Source: Zygnema cylindricum (Eukaryota; Streptophyta; Zygnematophyceae; Zygnematales; Zygnemataceae). Taken from it: 64,000 bases of DNA. The DNA lies in contig JBBHKE010001969.1 of assembly GCA_037447655.1 (NCBI GenBank), positions 124,001 through 188,000 on the forward strand. Direction: 5' to 3'. Under the pieces are notes generated by a model that had not been told where the DNA came from, searched no databases, and saw nothing but the letters and a program-made list of their open reading frames with translations. Positions 46,791 through 58,700 of the stretch are shown here, in pieces. Numbering within the stretch: the stretch's first letter is position 1; every line of letters begins with the position of its first letter. Position numbers and translations under genes: made by a program.

Positions 46791-48452
46791 CATCGAATTT
46801 CCAGGTAGAGTTAGGGGAAGTGCATAACTCAGGGGAGAAAATGCAGCCTTTGCTCTTTCAGTACACGTAGAAGAGCCTCTTACAGTGAAAGAAGCTTTGT
46901 CGAGTAATGAAAGGGAACATTGAATGGAAGCCGTCAATGAGGAAATGAAATCAATCATGGAGGCCGAAACTTAAGATCTGGTGGAACTTCCTCCGAAAGA
47001 AAGTCTATTGGAAATAATGGGTGTTTAAATTATAATTGAACCCAGATAATACCATAGACAAGTATTAGGCTCGCTTGGTTGCTAAGGGATATAATCAAAA
47101 GGAGGGGATAGATTATGAAGAAATTTTTTCACCGGTTGTAAGGTTTCCATCTGTTCACATCTTACTTACATTAGCTGCCATAGAGAATTTGGACAACCAT
47201 CAAATGAATGTAAAAACTGCCTTTTTGCATGGTGATTTAGATGAGGTCATATATATGAAACAGCTTGAGGGTAATCAGGAAGCAGGAGAAGAAAATCTTG
47301 TGTGCACACTATTAAAATATTTGTATGGCCTAAAACAGGGCCCTAGGCAATGGAACCGAAAGTTAGATGAGTTCTTGACAAGATTAGGATTTACAAGAAT
47401 TAGCTCAGATCATTCAACATATGTGATGTGTGGTGATAATCATGATGAGGTGATATTCATTGCTGTGTATGTTGATAATTTGCTGCTAATTAGTAGGAAC
47501 AAAGAAGGAATTGCTAGAGTAAAACACGCTTTTAATTCACAGTTTAAAATGAAAGATTTGGGTGAGGCAAAATATATCCTTGGCATACTAGTTGAAAGAG
47601 ATAAAAAAAAGAAAATCATAAGTCTAACTCAAAAAGAAGCGATATGAAACATGTTGGAAAATTTCGCTTGGCTAATGCCAAAGGTTGTGCAACTCCTATG
47701 GAGTGTAAGCAAAAACTTGAAGGAATGGAGCATGAGTTTGGAGTCATAATAGATGAGTAACTCAATGCAGAAGAGCAAAAATTTATGTCCCAAGTACCCT
47801 ATAGACAAGTAGTAGGAAGTCTGATTTACTTCATAAATTGCACTAGGCCCGATATAGCTGCAGCTGTTGGTGTGTTGGGTAGAAGTCTACAAAATCCACG
47901 AAAGAGAGATTGGGAGGCAGCAAAAAGGGTCTTAAGATATCTTTTTGGGACCACAAATCTTTAGCTTACTTTGGTAGGGGACATAGTTAGCATTAATACT
48001 TGGAGTGATGTTAGCTATGGTGATGTGCTTAGTAGGAAGTACACAACTGGGTATGTCATTCAGATAAGAAGTGGAACTTGTAGTTCGAGTAGTAAACTTT
48101 AAAAGGTCACGGCTCAAACTACTATAGAAGTCGAATACATGGCTGCGAGTGATGCCTTGAAAGAGCTGCTATGGATTAAGGCATTCTTCAAGAATTGGGT
48201 TTTACACAACAAGGGACAAAAATAATGTGGTGGGACAATCAAGCAGCCATTTCTATGGCTACAAACCCAAGTCACCATTTCAAAAGTAAACATATGGACA
48301 TTCGGCTACATTTGGTACGAGAGAAATTATTTGCAAAAGTGGTCAAACTTTGTTCTTTCCTTGATGAGAAAATGGTTGCGGATATGTTGACAAAATCCCA
48401 TCATGCTTGTAAGTTGGAGTACTGCAAAAAAACGTGTGGTCTAAGTGAGTAA
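46791..48452 (+). pseudogene. pol: F2: Copia RT-RNase H fragment
   Basis: Begins abruptly in the linker before RT (GVRGSA-like, corresponding to about 52510 in F3). RT: ARLVAKGYNQKEGIDYEEIFSPVVRFPSV, AFLHGDL, LYGLKQGPRQWN, and YVDN where YVDD is expected, so the catalytic Asp pair is broken. RNase H: SDVSYGDVLSRKYTTGY, WWDNQAAISMATNPSHHFKS, VADMLTKS. Several stops and shifts (46924, 46973, 47647, 47760). It ends in a polypurine tract and the LTR that F3 also uses. Confidence 0.85.
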
Positions 48453-48474
48453 GTCTTTTAAAGCTTAAGGGGAG

Positions 48475-49162
48475 TATTGAAAAGTAAGCTTTAGTAAGTC
48501 TTAGAAATTTGAGTCTAAGACTTAGAATAATTTTGGAATACCAACTGTTCAATACTAACCAAATAAAGTGTAGATTTTTTGGTAGTATCTACACGAATAA
48601 TTATCTTTGAGTAAATTAGTGTGTAGGGCCGCCAATGAATGTGGACGTGATAAGAATCACCTTGATTTTTAGGGTATAGATATTGTTAGTGGACAATTCT
48701 GGTCGAAACACTTAGAGTGTGTCAGTTGGCTGTCTGGTGAACCCTGTACATAGGTTTTAGATGTTTTCTAGATCTTTTGAGTATTTAGTTCAACTAGGAT
48801 TGATTAGTTTGACACATAATGTACATTCTACACAGTGTTTAAGGAAATGAGAGCACTTAGTGCAGTTTCAAGTTTTTTGTGCTTTATTGTCTTTGATTTG
48901 TTTGTAGTACATGCTTTGTTTTGTTGAAAGACCTCTTTCGTTTGTAGTTACATATCTTATAGTATTGATATAGTCTGATAGGTATTCCTCTTTGGGTTTG
49001 CTTTCGCTATCATATCTGATAAAGGCTCAGCTCCTGTTGCAAGTGCTCCTACTAGCCGTAGTTCTCCACCCGCTCCTCCAGTGACGAATATCCCAGCTGG
49101 ACAAGTGTGACTCCTAGTGGGAGTGGATCACAGCCGAGTCTAAAATCCCATGACCTTCAACA
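48475..49162 (+). repeat. LTR shared by F2 (3') and F3 (5')
   Basis: 688 bp, TATTGAAAAG to TTCAACA. Preceded by polypurine tract AAAGCTTAAGGGGAG (48460-48474) and followed by a primer site, so it is the 3' LTR of F2 and the 5' LTR of F3 at once. Its last part encodes the Pro/Ser-rich start of gag. Confidence 0.85.
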
Positions 49163-49179
49163 GGTTATGGGCCCACCAC
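49163..49179 (+). other. F3 primer-binding site, 17-nt match
   Basis: GGTTATGGGCCCACCAC, the longest match in the window to the complement of the plant initiator tRNA-Met anticodon arm. Confidence 0.8.
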
Positions 49180-49841
49180 CCAAATTGCCTATTTTTGACG
49201 GAACTGACTACTTATACTGGGAAGATATGTTGAGCTCATATTTCGAGGAGAGGGACTTGTCACCCATTGTGGAAGAAACAGCGGATGTGACAGCGCCGGA
49301 TTGGAGAAAGAAGAATCTCCACTGCCTCAACGTCTTGAAGGAGTCAATGACAAAAGACTTTGTAATGTCGTATCTTGAGATAAAAAAGCCTCTAAAATTT
49401 GGTTTAGTGTACGTGCTATGTATGTTTTCAGCCAGATGTTATTTTTTAGACAAACAAAACCACTCAGATTTTTGAATTTAAGTATTTTGGGGATATTATG
49501 TCACATAATTGCTAGGCTATGAAAAGGTTGTTCCTTCAGAGTACTAGTGCAGGTGGGGACTTTTCACCACCTCAGCAGGCTATGTTGTTGATGAGATCTT
49601 TGCTGGATGAATGTAAGGGAACCATGGATAGTCTTAGGGCTATTCCACATCGTTAATAGAACATAACATTAGCAATTCAACTTATTTTGAGTGAAGAAGC
49701 TTGTTGAAAAGAGGTAATTAATAGTTAAATTCCCTTTTTAAGTTTTGCTTTAAAGAAAGAGAGTGAGGATCAAAGGCGCGCCATGGTTGCCGCCATATTT
49801 AGAAAGTGGCAGTTTTTGAAGTAAAGGGTATTTTACTAAAA

Positions 49842-49917
49842 TGATGCCTAAGTCTAGATTTGAACCTGTGACCTCTAGATTCTCTATAGCCTAACGCCTT
49901 AACCCTTAAGGCGTTAC
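49842..49917 (-). ncRNA. Antisense tRNA-Arg-like module in solo LTR
   Basis: On the minus strand A box ACGCCTTAAGGGTTAAGGCG and B box GGTTCAAATC at tRNA spacing. The acceptor stem is not closed. Confidence 0.5.
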
Positions 49918-50218
49918 GAAACGATACATTTGACGGGTTTCATAATTATATAAACAGTAACGCAACAGCTAATTAAAAACAGACTAACCAAAAGGAGCAA
50001 TTCCTGCATGTACGCGAATCTGAACCGTGTAAAATATGTTTTGATCGTACGGCCGGCATTATAGCCGCCACGCGAAGTGAGCTTTTTGGCGGTATAAGGA
50101 GATAGCGTCACGCGGTGCCACGTGGGGCCACATTATTTAATACCGGAAAAGATGGGAGGAGGAACCATGGCTTCTGATTTGACAGGTGTCACCTTGTAGA
50201 CCTTGTCGTACAATGGTC

Positions 50219-50255
50219 GTACAATAGGTACATCGCCCATTCTACCTTCTTGTAC
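50219..50255 (+). promoter_or_regulatory. GTAC-flanked hairpin in solo LTR
   Basis: GTACAATAGGTAC opposite TACCTTCTTGTAC, same position as in the other LTRs. Confidence 0.5.
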
Positions 50256-53200
50256 TATATAGTGTTCATATTGGACTAGGGTTTAGTAGTAGGTAGTCGT
50301 TAGTAGGCAGACCGAGACTTTGTAATATTTAGGTACCTCTCTCTCTAAGAGAGCTTGTAACTATAAAGGTCATCTTTGACCAGCCATAACTTACTGCTCA
50401 GGGGAGCAAATTTAGTGACTCATTTTGCGTTTGACTCAAGGGAGTCTTGTCCTCACAAGAGTGAGAGTGGTCAAAATATTTGTGTGCGCGGGCGGCGCTT
50501 ATTCAGCGGGAAAGTAGAAGGGGCAAATATTATCCTAGAGGCTTTACAGAGGCTGCTCATTTTGTGTGTCAATGGAGACCACAGAATTTCAAAGCTAACC
50601 AGATGTCAGAAAGAGGTAGTAGTAAGTCTGTTCAGGCACTAGCTAACCTGTTTTCGGATTCGGAGATTGGAAGTGGAAGTACCAAAGGAAGTGGTCCTGG
50701 AAGGTCACCTTTGACATGTTACTACTTTGATCAAAAAGAGCATGTGTTCAAAATGTGTAATCCATATAAGAGAGCGAAAGCCACAGGAAATTTTTGATCT
50801 GGATGGGACGAAAGTCGGGTTCCATCTCAATCAGGTGGTTGCCGAACTACTCTCTTCAACGAACTTAAGGAGGAGGATGTGAGCAGCTTTCTCAACAACA
50901 GTGAAAAGAAATAATTTGAGATGGCACAAGAAACGGAAGGCGTGGAGGAAGATGAATAGATAATGGACTCCGGTGCATATGCCCACATGTGCCGCAAACG
51001 CCATCTATTTGAGAGTATTCAATCTATTTCACCCATCAATATTATTTTTAGTGATGATACCTTTGTTGAGTCAAAAGCAAAGGGGAGGGTGTCACTTAAA
51101 TTGAACGTAGAGGGAAAACCTGTGAAAAGGGTTTTGGAAGATTTGTTGCATGTCCCAACTTTTAAAAGAAATTTTCTCTCTACGTCAGTGGTAGAAAAGA
51201 AAGGTTTTAAAACCATATCTGAGAATGGAAAGAAAACAGTGAGTAAGAGTGGAAAAAAAGTTGAAGAGGGATTTGCTGGAGGAAACAATTTGTATCGGTT
51301 GAGTCTTGCAAATGATAATGACAATGATACTATTTACTCAAGTGTAATCAGTGATTGTTATTTATGGCATGAACGTTTAGGACATGTAAATCATGATAGA
51401 TTAGAAAAGATGGTAAATCAAAAACTGGTGGAAGGTGTAAAAAATAGTCAAAAACCAGCATCAAATGTATGTGATGGTTGTGCAATGGGAAAAATTCATA
51501 AGTTGTCTTTCCATTCGCAAACTGATCATAGAAGTAGCAAGGTGCTAGAACTAATTTATTCAGATGTATGGGGGCCATCTAGGTATCCATCTGTGGGAGG
51601 TGCTAAGTTTATGCTTACCTTTACTAATGACTATAGTGGATTTACTACAGTTTATTTTTTGATAAGCAAGGATGAAGTTTTTTCAAAATTTAAGGAGTAT
51701 AAGGCTTGGGTTGAAAACCTACATGAGAGAAAGATAGCGGGATCAGATATGTTAATGGAGGGGAGAACATTTCTAATGAGTTTGAAGAATTCCTAAAATT
51801 GCATGGTATCTCACGTCAGCTAACTGTTCCTTATTCTCTGGAACAAAACGGTGTTTCACAGAGGATGAATAGTACTATATCAAAGTGTGCTAGGACAATG
51901 ATGGCTAATATGGACATAGAATTGAAATTTTTGGCAAAGGCTATGAATTTTGCAGCTTATGTGAGAAACAGGGGAGAAACAAAGGCAGTAAAGGATGAAA
52001 CTCCTTACAAAATATGGACAGGACAAAAACCAGATATAAGTCACTTAAAAGTGTTTGGAAGTAAGATAATCTTGCTAGATAATGGTCCAAAAAAATGTAA
52101 ATTAGAGCCAAAAGGCATACGAGGCATATTTTTAGGGTATGATGATCATGCCAAGGGTTATAAAGTATATGACATTGAGAGAAATATAGTTGTGGTAGCT
52201 AGAAACATCATAGTAAAGGTTGAGGTGAAAGGAATAGATGTATTTAATTAGCGTATAGATAAATTGAAAGATCCAAGTGTTGATTATACCTTTTTAGAGG
52301 AAAATCACATGTTTATCAAGAAAAATTAAGAAAATGCATCTACATTAACTCAAAGTGACTTGCAATCATCTTATCCACCAGAAACAAGGAGTGTTATGCC
52401 CGAAAGAGTTGCAGACTCTCCTCTACCTCACACTAAAACTCAATCACAAGAAGATTCACATGTATCAATGAGGATGACCCAACCATCTATACCAGCATCA
52501 TAATTACCAATTGGAGTTAGGCGAAGTGCACGACTCAAGGGAGAAAATGCACCCTTTGCTCATTCAGCACACATAGAAGAGCCTCAAATATTGAAAGAAG
52601 TTTTTTCGAGTAATGAAAGGGAACATTGGGTGGAAGCCGTCAATGAGGAAATTAAATCCATCATGGAGGCCCAAACTTGGGATCTGGTGGAACTTCCTCC
52701 AGGAAGAAAGGCTATTGGAAGTAAATGGGTGTTTAAATTAAAATTGAACCCGGATAATACCAAAGATAGGTTTAAGGCTCGCTTGGTTGCTAAGGGATAT
52801 AATCAAAAAGAGGGGATAGATTATGAAGAAATATTTTCACCGGTTGTAAGGTTTCAATCTGTTTGTATCTTACTTACATTAGCTGCCATAGAGAATTTTG
52901 ACATCCATTAAAAAGATGTAAAAATTACCTTTTTGCATGGTGATTTAGATGAGGTCATATATATGAAGAACCCTGAGGGTTATGAGGAAGACTTTTATAA
53001 TATATGTATGGCCTAAAACATGCCCATACGCAATGGAACCGAAAGTTAGATGAGTTCTTGACAAGATTAGGATTTACAAGAATTAGCTCAGATCATTCAA
53101 TATATGTGATGGGTGGTGATAATCCTGATGAGGTGATATTCATTGGTGTGTATAATGATGATTTGCTGCTAATTAGTAGGAACAAAGAAGGAATTGCTAG

Positions 53201-54158
53201 AGTAAAACATACTCTTAATTCACAATTTGATATGAAAGATATGGGTGAGGCAAAACATATCTTTAGCATACAAGTTGAAAGAGATAGAGAAAAGAAAATC
53301 ATTAGGCTAACTCAAAAAGAAGCGATAGGAAACATGTTGGAAAAAAATGGCTTGGCTAATGCCAAGGTTGTGCAACGCTTATGGAGAATAAGCAAAAGCT
53401 TGATGGAATAGAGCATGAGTTTGGAGTCATAATAGATGAGGAACTTAGTATAGAAGAGCAAAAATTTATGTCCTAAGTACCCTACAGACAAGTAGTATGA
53501 AATCTGATTTACTTCATGAATTGCACTAGGAGCGACATAGCTGCAATAATTGGTGTGTTTAGTAGAAATCTACAAAATCCACGAAAAAAGGATTGGGAGG
53601 CAGCAAAAAGGGTCTTAAGATATCTTGTTGGGACTAGAAATCTTTGGCTTACTTAGGGAGGGGAAAAGGTTAGCATGAATACTTGGAGTGATGCTAGCTA
53701 TGGTGATGTGCCTAGTAGGAAGTCTACAATTGGGTATGTCATTCAGATTGGAAGTGGAACTTGTCGTTGGAGTAGTAAACTTCAAAAGGTCACGGCTCAA
53801 TCTACTATGGAAGCCAAATACATGGCTGCGAGTGCAGCCTTAAAAGAGCTGCTATTGATTAAGACATTTTTTCAAGAATTGGGTTTTGCAAAACACCAGA
53901 CACAAATAATGTGGTGCGACAATCATGCAACCATTTTTATGGCTACAAACCCAAGTCAACATTTCAAGAATAAACATATGGACATTCGGCTACATTTGGA
54001 ATGAGAGAAAGTATTTGCAAAAGTGGTCAAACTTTGTCATTTGGCTGATGAGAAAATGGTTACGGACATGTTGACAAAAGCACTTCCCGCTCCTAAGTTG
54101 GAATACTGCAGAATAGCATATGGTCTAAGTGAGTAAGTATTCTAAAGCTTAAGGGAAG

Positions 54159-54845
54159 TATTGAAAAGCAAGCTTTAGTTAGTCTTAGAAATTTGAGTCT
54201 AGGAATTAGAATAATTTTGGATTACGAACTGTTCAATATTGACCAAATTTAGTGTAGATTTTTTGTAGTATCTAGACAAATAGTTATCTTTAAGTAAATT
54301 AGTGTGTAAGGCTGCCAATGAAAGTAGACGTGATAAGAATCACCCGGATTTTTAGGGTATAGATTTTGTTAGTTGACAATTCTGGTCCAAACACTTAGAT
54401 TTTTTTTAGTAGGCTGTCTAGTGAACCTTGTACATACGTTTTTGATTTTTTTAGGTCTTTTGAGTTTTTAGTTCAATTAGGATTGATCAATTCGATACAA
54501 AATGTATATTCTACACAAGAGTTATGGAAATGAGAGCATTGAGTGCAGTTTAAGGTGTTTTGTGCTCTATTCTCTTTGATTTGTTTGTTGTTCATGTTAG
54601 TATGATTCAAAGACCTCTTTCATTTGGAGTTACATATCTTACACTATAGATCTAGTCTACTAGGCATTTCTCTTTGGGTTTGCTTCTGCTAAGATTTTGG
54701 AAAATTGCTCAGCTCTTGCGGCAAGTGCTCTTATTAGCCCTAGTGCTCCACCTGCTCCTCCAGGGACAAATATCACAGTTGGTGCAAGTGTGACTCCTAG
54801 TGGGAGTGGATCAGAGCCGAGTTGAAATGGCCATGACCTTTCACA
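54159..54845 (+). repeat. F3 3' LTR
   Basis: TATTGAAAAG to TTTCACA. Preceded by polypurine tract AAAGCTTAAGGGAAG (54144-54158). An open Pro/Ser-rich frame at its end mirrors the 5' LTR. Confidence 0.85.
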
Positions 54846-55530
54846 ATATTTAGCCTCCATAGTGGAGTGAGCAATTACTTTTTGTTGCTTGCAACTCCAA
54901 CTGCATGCACCAGATCTAATTTGCAACACAAATCTAGTCGTACACCTCTTTAAAGGCACATTTCCATAACTAGCATCACTCCACGTTAAGATGTCACTAT
55001 ACTTCCCTCCCAAATGCAACCACAATTCCCTTGTCCCCACCAGATACCTCATCACCCTTTTGGCAGCCTTTAGTCTCTCTTTCTTTGTTGATTTAGACTC
55101 TTGCAGAGGACTCCTACGGCTACAGCTATATCCGACCTGGTACAATTTATAAAATATATTTAATTGCCTACAATCTGCAGATAAATGATATTTTCCATAA
55201 ATCTTCTTTCTATCTCATCTATCTCATCATAAATGATCAATATTCCTCCCTCTTCACTCCCTTCACACACTTTCTTCAAATCCATAAGAGTAGTACATCT
55301 GTTTTCCTTCTCCAATTGAAATTTTTCTAGCATATTACCAATTGCTTCTTTCTGAGTGAGTCTTATAACCCTATTCCCTCTATCTCTCTCCATTTGAATT
55401 CCCAAAATGTACTTTGCTTCGCAGAGATCTTTCATGTCAAATCGGCTTATAAGATCTCGTTTTAGTTTGTTAATTTTATATAAGGACTTGCTTAAGACCA
55501 ACAAATCATCCGCATAAATCAATATATGAA
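54846..55530 (-). pseudogene. pol: R2: Copia RT/RNase H fragment
   Basis: Minus strand: IYADDLLVLSKSLYK with YADD (an accepted YxDD variant), FDMKDLCEAKYILGIQMERDR, RLTQKEAIGNML, then AAKRVMRYLVGTRELWLHLGG, WSDASYGNVP and STMEAKY, cut at F3. The 5' side ends in minisatellite. Frame breaks occur near 55160. The F2/F3 array therefore sits inside the RNase H region of R2. Confidence 0.8.
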
Positions 55531-55589
55531 TAAGAGTCTTTTAGACGCCTTTCTGGAAAGCCTTATATAGGTGGTTTGTCGTTTTCTGT

Positions 55590-56394
55590 TCTTCCGCAGT
55601 ACGGATTGCCGTACCGTTTATAGTGTTGCCAACCGACAATGTGCAAACCACCATACGGATGGCGTAATGTAATATTGCCGTGCGTCAGCGATAGAGACCA
55701 CGGTACCGTTGGCACAACGTAACGTTGCCGTGCGTCGGCAGTACATATTGCCGTACAGTAGGCACAATGTTACGGTGTTGTGCGTAGGCAGTACATACTA
55801 CCGTACTGTAGGCACAATGTTACGGTGCCGTGCGTCCGCATTACATACTGCCGTACTGTAGGCACAATGTTACGGTGCCGTGCGTCGGCATTACATACTA
55901 CTGTAACGCAGGCACAATATTACGGTGCCATGCGTCAGCAGTACATATTGTCGTACCGCTGGCGCAATTTAACAGTGCCGCAGTTAGAGCGCTATATCGC
56001 TGGCGCAATCCAGCACGTTGTTTGACCCTCCGAAAATCCTTATTTAGGCGATGTGTCTTTTTTTGTCCATCCACAGCACGGACGGCCGTACCATGGGCAC
56101 ATTGTGATGTTGTTGTGCGACTGTCCCCAGTATGGACTGCCGAACTGCTGGCGTAGTATAAAATTGCCAACCGTCGCACTAAAGAGCGTCGTACGGATGG
56201 CGTAGTATAAAATTGCCAACCGTCGCACTATAGAGAGCCGTACGGATGGCAAAATATAAAACTGCGAACCGTCGATGTGTAGATCGCAATACGACTAACA
56301 TAATGTTACGCTGACAACCGTTGGTGTACAGACTGCCATACGGCTGGCGTATTGTTTCACTGACAACCGTCGGTGTACAGACGCCGTACCGCTA
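55590..56394. repeat. ~50-bp minisatellite, main block
   Basis: Units of 50 bp such as GCAGTACATACTACCGTACT followed by a GGCACAATGTTACGGTG block repeat from about 55600. They are clean at 55740-55960 and increasingly diverged afterwards (GTACGGATGGCGTAGTATA units at 56180-56250). The array continues at 57216-57291, 62287-62312 and 62865-62960, split by MITEs and R3. Confidence 0.85.
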
Positions 56395-57011
56395 CACTGC
56401 GAATTGTAATTAGAGTAATGAAAAATTTAGAGTAAAAAAACCAAAACAAACAATTAGAGTAATGAACTTTAATTTCAATGATAGAACTTTTTCACGAAGG
56501 AAGTTTACTTTAATTTATTTAAGTACTCTATATTGGGTTATGTCGGTAAAAGTTATCGGCGCTGAAATTATAAACACTAAATTACGTAGACGTTCAAAAT
56601 CTGTCAGTCCGTATCGTTTTGACGTCATTATGACGTTAGTACTATTTGTCGCGGTGAATGTCAGTTAATGTTCACATTGACGACGATGCTGTCGACGGAC
56701 TAGAGTTATGCCAACGGATTTTTTTTTGATGAGATTTATTTTTCGATTAGTGCGATTTCACATGCGAGAGAGATTCTATTAAATCATTAATTGTACCTTT
56801 TTGCTTAAAAAAGTACAATTTTGCACGGTCGAAATTCGTCCGTACTTCACACTATTAAAAACAAACCTATATTACATTTTTTGTACGCTAATTAAACTTA
56901 CCTAAATTAGAATAATGAAAAAATTAGAATCGTTTACTCTATTTGATGTGATAGAATTGAAATTTCGAGCAACCAAATTAGAGTAATTTACTCTAATTAC
57001 AATTCGTAGTG
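56395..57011. mobile_element. MITE M7 (long form) in minisatellite
   Basis: Ends CACTGCGAATTGTAATTAGA and the inverse of CACTACGAATTGTAATTAGA. Left flank TA; right flank AA, abutting M8. 617 bp, no coding frame. Confidence 0.75.
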
Positions 57012-57018
57012 AACTGTA

Positions 57019-57215
57019 CACCATCAATCACTATTAGAGTATATAATGCCAATTCGGTGAATTTTTTTCAAAAAAAAAAACCTGAAATACAATTAATAAC
57101 GCTATTTAAGTACGTGGACCATAACCTGCCATGTCTTAGGTACTGAATTAGAATCACTAACGCTAATTGTTTTTTGACGCTATTTAATCCTTGACTCTAA
57201 TAGCGATTGGCGGTG
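57019..57215. mobile_element. MITE M8 in minisatellite
   Basis: Ends CACCATCAATCACTATTAGA and the inverse of CACCGCCAATCGCTATTAGA, TA on both sides, 197 bp. It lies 7 bp from M7. Confidence 0.8.
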
Positions 57216-57291
57216 TAGCGTTGCCTGTGTCGCGGTAAAGACAACCGTACCGCTGGCACAATGTAGCATTGCCGTGTGTCTCGGTACAAAC

Positions 57292-58383
57292 TGTTGATCA
57301 TAGCCTATTTCAGCCATGGATTACTCTCGGAAGCACCACAGACTACCCTTCAAACAGCTATGTTTGCAACAGCACAGATTAATCCACAATAAATAAAATC
57401 ACCTTAAACTGCACAAATAGGCAGTGTGCTATAGACACTGTAAGCTCCCAAAGTTACAGCTAAATCCACCAAGGAATCTAGAGCTTAAGAGTTTCACAAA
57501 AACAACGGATTGCTTCACAAACTAACCACTTAGACTGCTCACAGAATCTTACAGAGATTCCTGAATAATGTGAAACTTTACACACATTTATATTCTACAT
57601 CATAGAATAATTCCACAAAGTTTCACATGAATGCACTAAACAGAGTGATCACACCAACAGGTCAAAGATGCAGAAAATAGTCTGCCATTGCTTTGATTAA
57701 ACTTGACTGTGATACTCAAAATATTCTAAGTCCTACAAGTTATACCCAGAGAGTTCACTACTGAATGTACGGAGGCATACCAGCCGTACGGTATCTACTA
57801 TCTACCTAAACTATTGTAAGTATACCCGAATAGTTCGAGGTATGTCAGACTGAACAACTCTACACTTATAAACTAACTAGCAAAAAGACAAACCTATGTT
57901 GTACATAATATTTACACTGACATCTCCACAATCTTTGTACGTCAAAATCCAAGCTACCACTAAGTTACCACTAAACAAATATCATTACTCACAATCTATA
58001 CTAGATATATTATCCGCAGCTGCGTCAGTTGCTTTGTCCGTACGGATCATATCCAGGTCACCGTAGCTGCGTTGACTTATCTGCGTCGCAGCTGCTCCGT
58101 ATCGGCGACGCATATTCATCCAAAATAATCGCAGTTGCGTTGTACTGTCTACGCCGAACCGACGGTGCTTATTTTAACATTTCGTTTATTCCACATCGGA
58201 TCGCTACGCGATCTGCTGTCCATTTGTCAATGCTTGTACACGCCACTCGGTGATTCTTTTACATCACTTAAATTATATCCTTTCGTTCGCTCCCCCAATC
58301 CATGAATCCATTCAAACCTCCACATTAAATTCCATAACGCACGAACTATTGCGTACGCACGAAACAAACTTTTCAAAACAACA
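57292..58383 (-). repeat. R3 3' LTR
   Basis: 1092 bp, TGTTGTTTTG to ATCAACA on the minus strand. It contains the gag start (MAEIGYxQ) and GCAGCTGCGTTG motifs also seen in R1 LTRs. Confidence 0.92.
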
Positions 58384-58700
58384 CTCCCCCGAAAATTTAG
58401 TTTTGTGCACCTATAAAAATATATATCATGTAATGCTATGTTGCTACGTTGTGCTAGTTCGACATCACAGCACAGTATGAATTCAATATGCAGCGTGTAT
58501 TGCTATGCTGCTACGCTGCGCTAGTTCGACATCGCAATGTAGTATGAATACAATATGCAGCGTGTATTGCTATGCTGCCATGGTGCACTATTTTGACATC
58601 GGAGCTCTAGCAGCTGCTCCTTTCACCCTTAATTTCCTCCTCATAGCCTCATCTAATGAGAACTAAAGCTTTCAATTTCAACACTCCCCTAAAGCTTTAG
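58384..58700 (-). repeat. Second, older LTR start inside R3, with ~75-bp repeats
   Basis: At 58673-58700 (minus strand) AAAGCTTTAGGGGAG is followed by TGTTGAAATTG, a second polypurine tract plus LTR start of R1 type, about 290 bp before the real R3 polypurine tract. Between them about 2.5 units of a ~75-bp repeat (GCTATGCTGCTACG / GCTAGTTCGACATC) occur at 58430-58610. Confidence 0.6.

Larger units (their letters stand above)
49702..50591 (+). mobile_element. Solo LTR (N1-related family) with AAGCT duplication
   Basis: 890 bp, TGTTGAAAAG to GAATTTCA, flanked by AAGCT on both sides (49697-49701 and 50592-50596). Removing the LTR and one AAGCT restores the F3 gag frame across SEEANQMSERG. It carries a tRNA-like module (49842-49917), hairpin (50219-50255), TATA box (50362-50367) and a gag ATG (METTEF) 20 bp from its end. 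Confidence 0.92.
49107..54136 (+). pseudogene. gag-pol: F3 gag-pol, complete domain set but inactivated
   Basis: gag starts in the LTR (SGSGSQPSLKSHDLQQ), crosses the primer site (VMGPPPKLPIFDG) and shows DYLYWEDM. It is interrupted at 49702-50591, then resumes (ERGSSKSVQALANLF). CCHC knuckle CYYFDQKEHVFKMC has lost its second Cys. Protease DSGA is intact after a stop at 50957. Pre-integrase HERLGHVNHDRL and CDGCAMGK; integrase YSDVWGP, FTNDYSGF, EQNGVSQRMN, KPDISHLKVFGS. RT SKWVFKLKLNPDNTKDRF, LYGLKHAHTQWN, with YNDD instead of YVDD. RNase H SDASYGDV, TMEAKYMA, WCDNHATI, LTKALPAPKLEYC. Stops and shifts at about 49475, 50797, 51796, 52249, 52909, 53000 and 53408. Confidence 0.88.
48475..54845 (+). 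mobile_element. F3: Copia element with solo LTR inside gag
   Basis: LTRs 48475-49162 and 54159-54845 (688 and 687 bp, about 90% identical), internal 5 kb including a foreign solo LTR (49702-50591). The left edge is the end of F2; the right edge is the RNase H of R2. No target duplication is expected because the left LTR is shared. Confidence 0.85.

Noticed and set aside
48475-49700. Circularly permuted Copia element (pol-LTR-gag order)
   Set aside because: The order is explained by F2 and F3 sharing one LTR; F3 is complete on its own with a second LTR at 54159.
55590-56394. CRISPR-like array
   Set aside because: Units are contiguous diverged 50-bp tandem repeats without unique spacers, in a eukaryotic setting.
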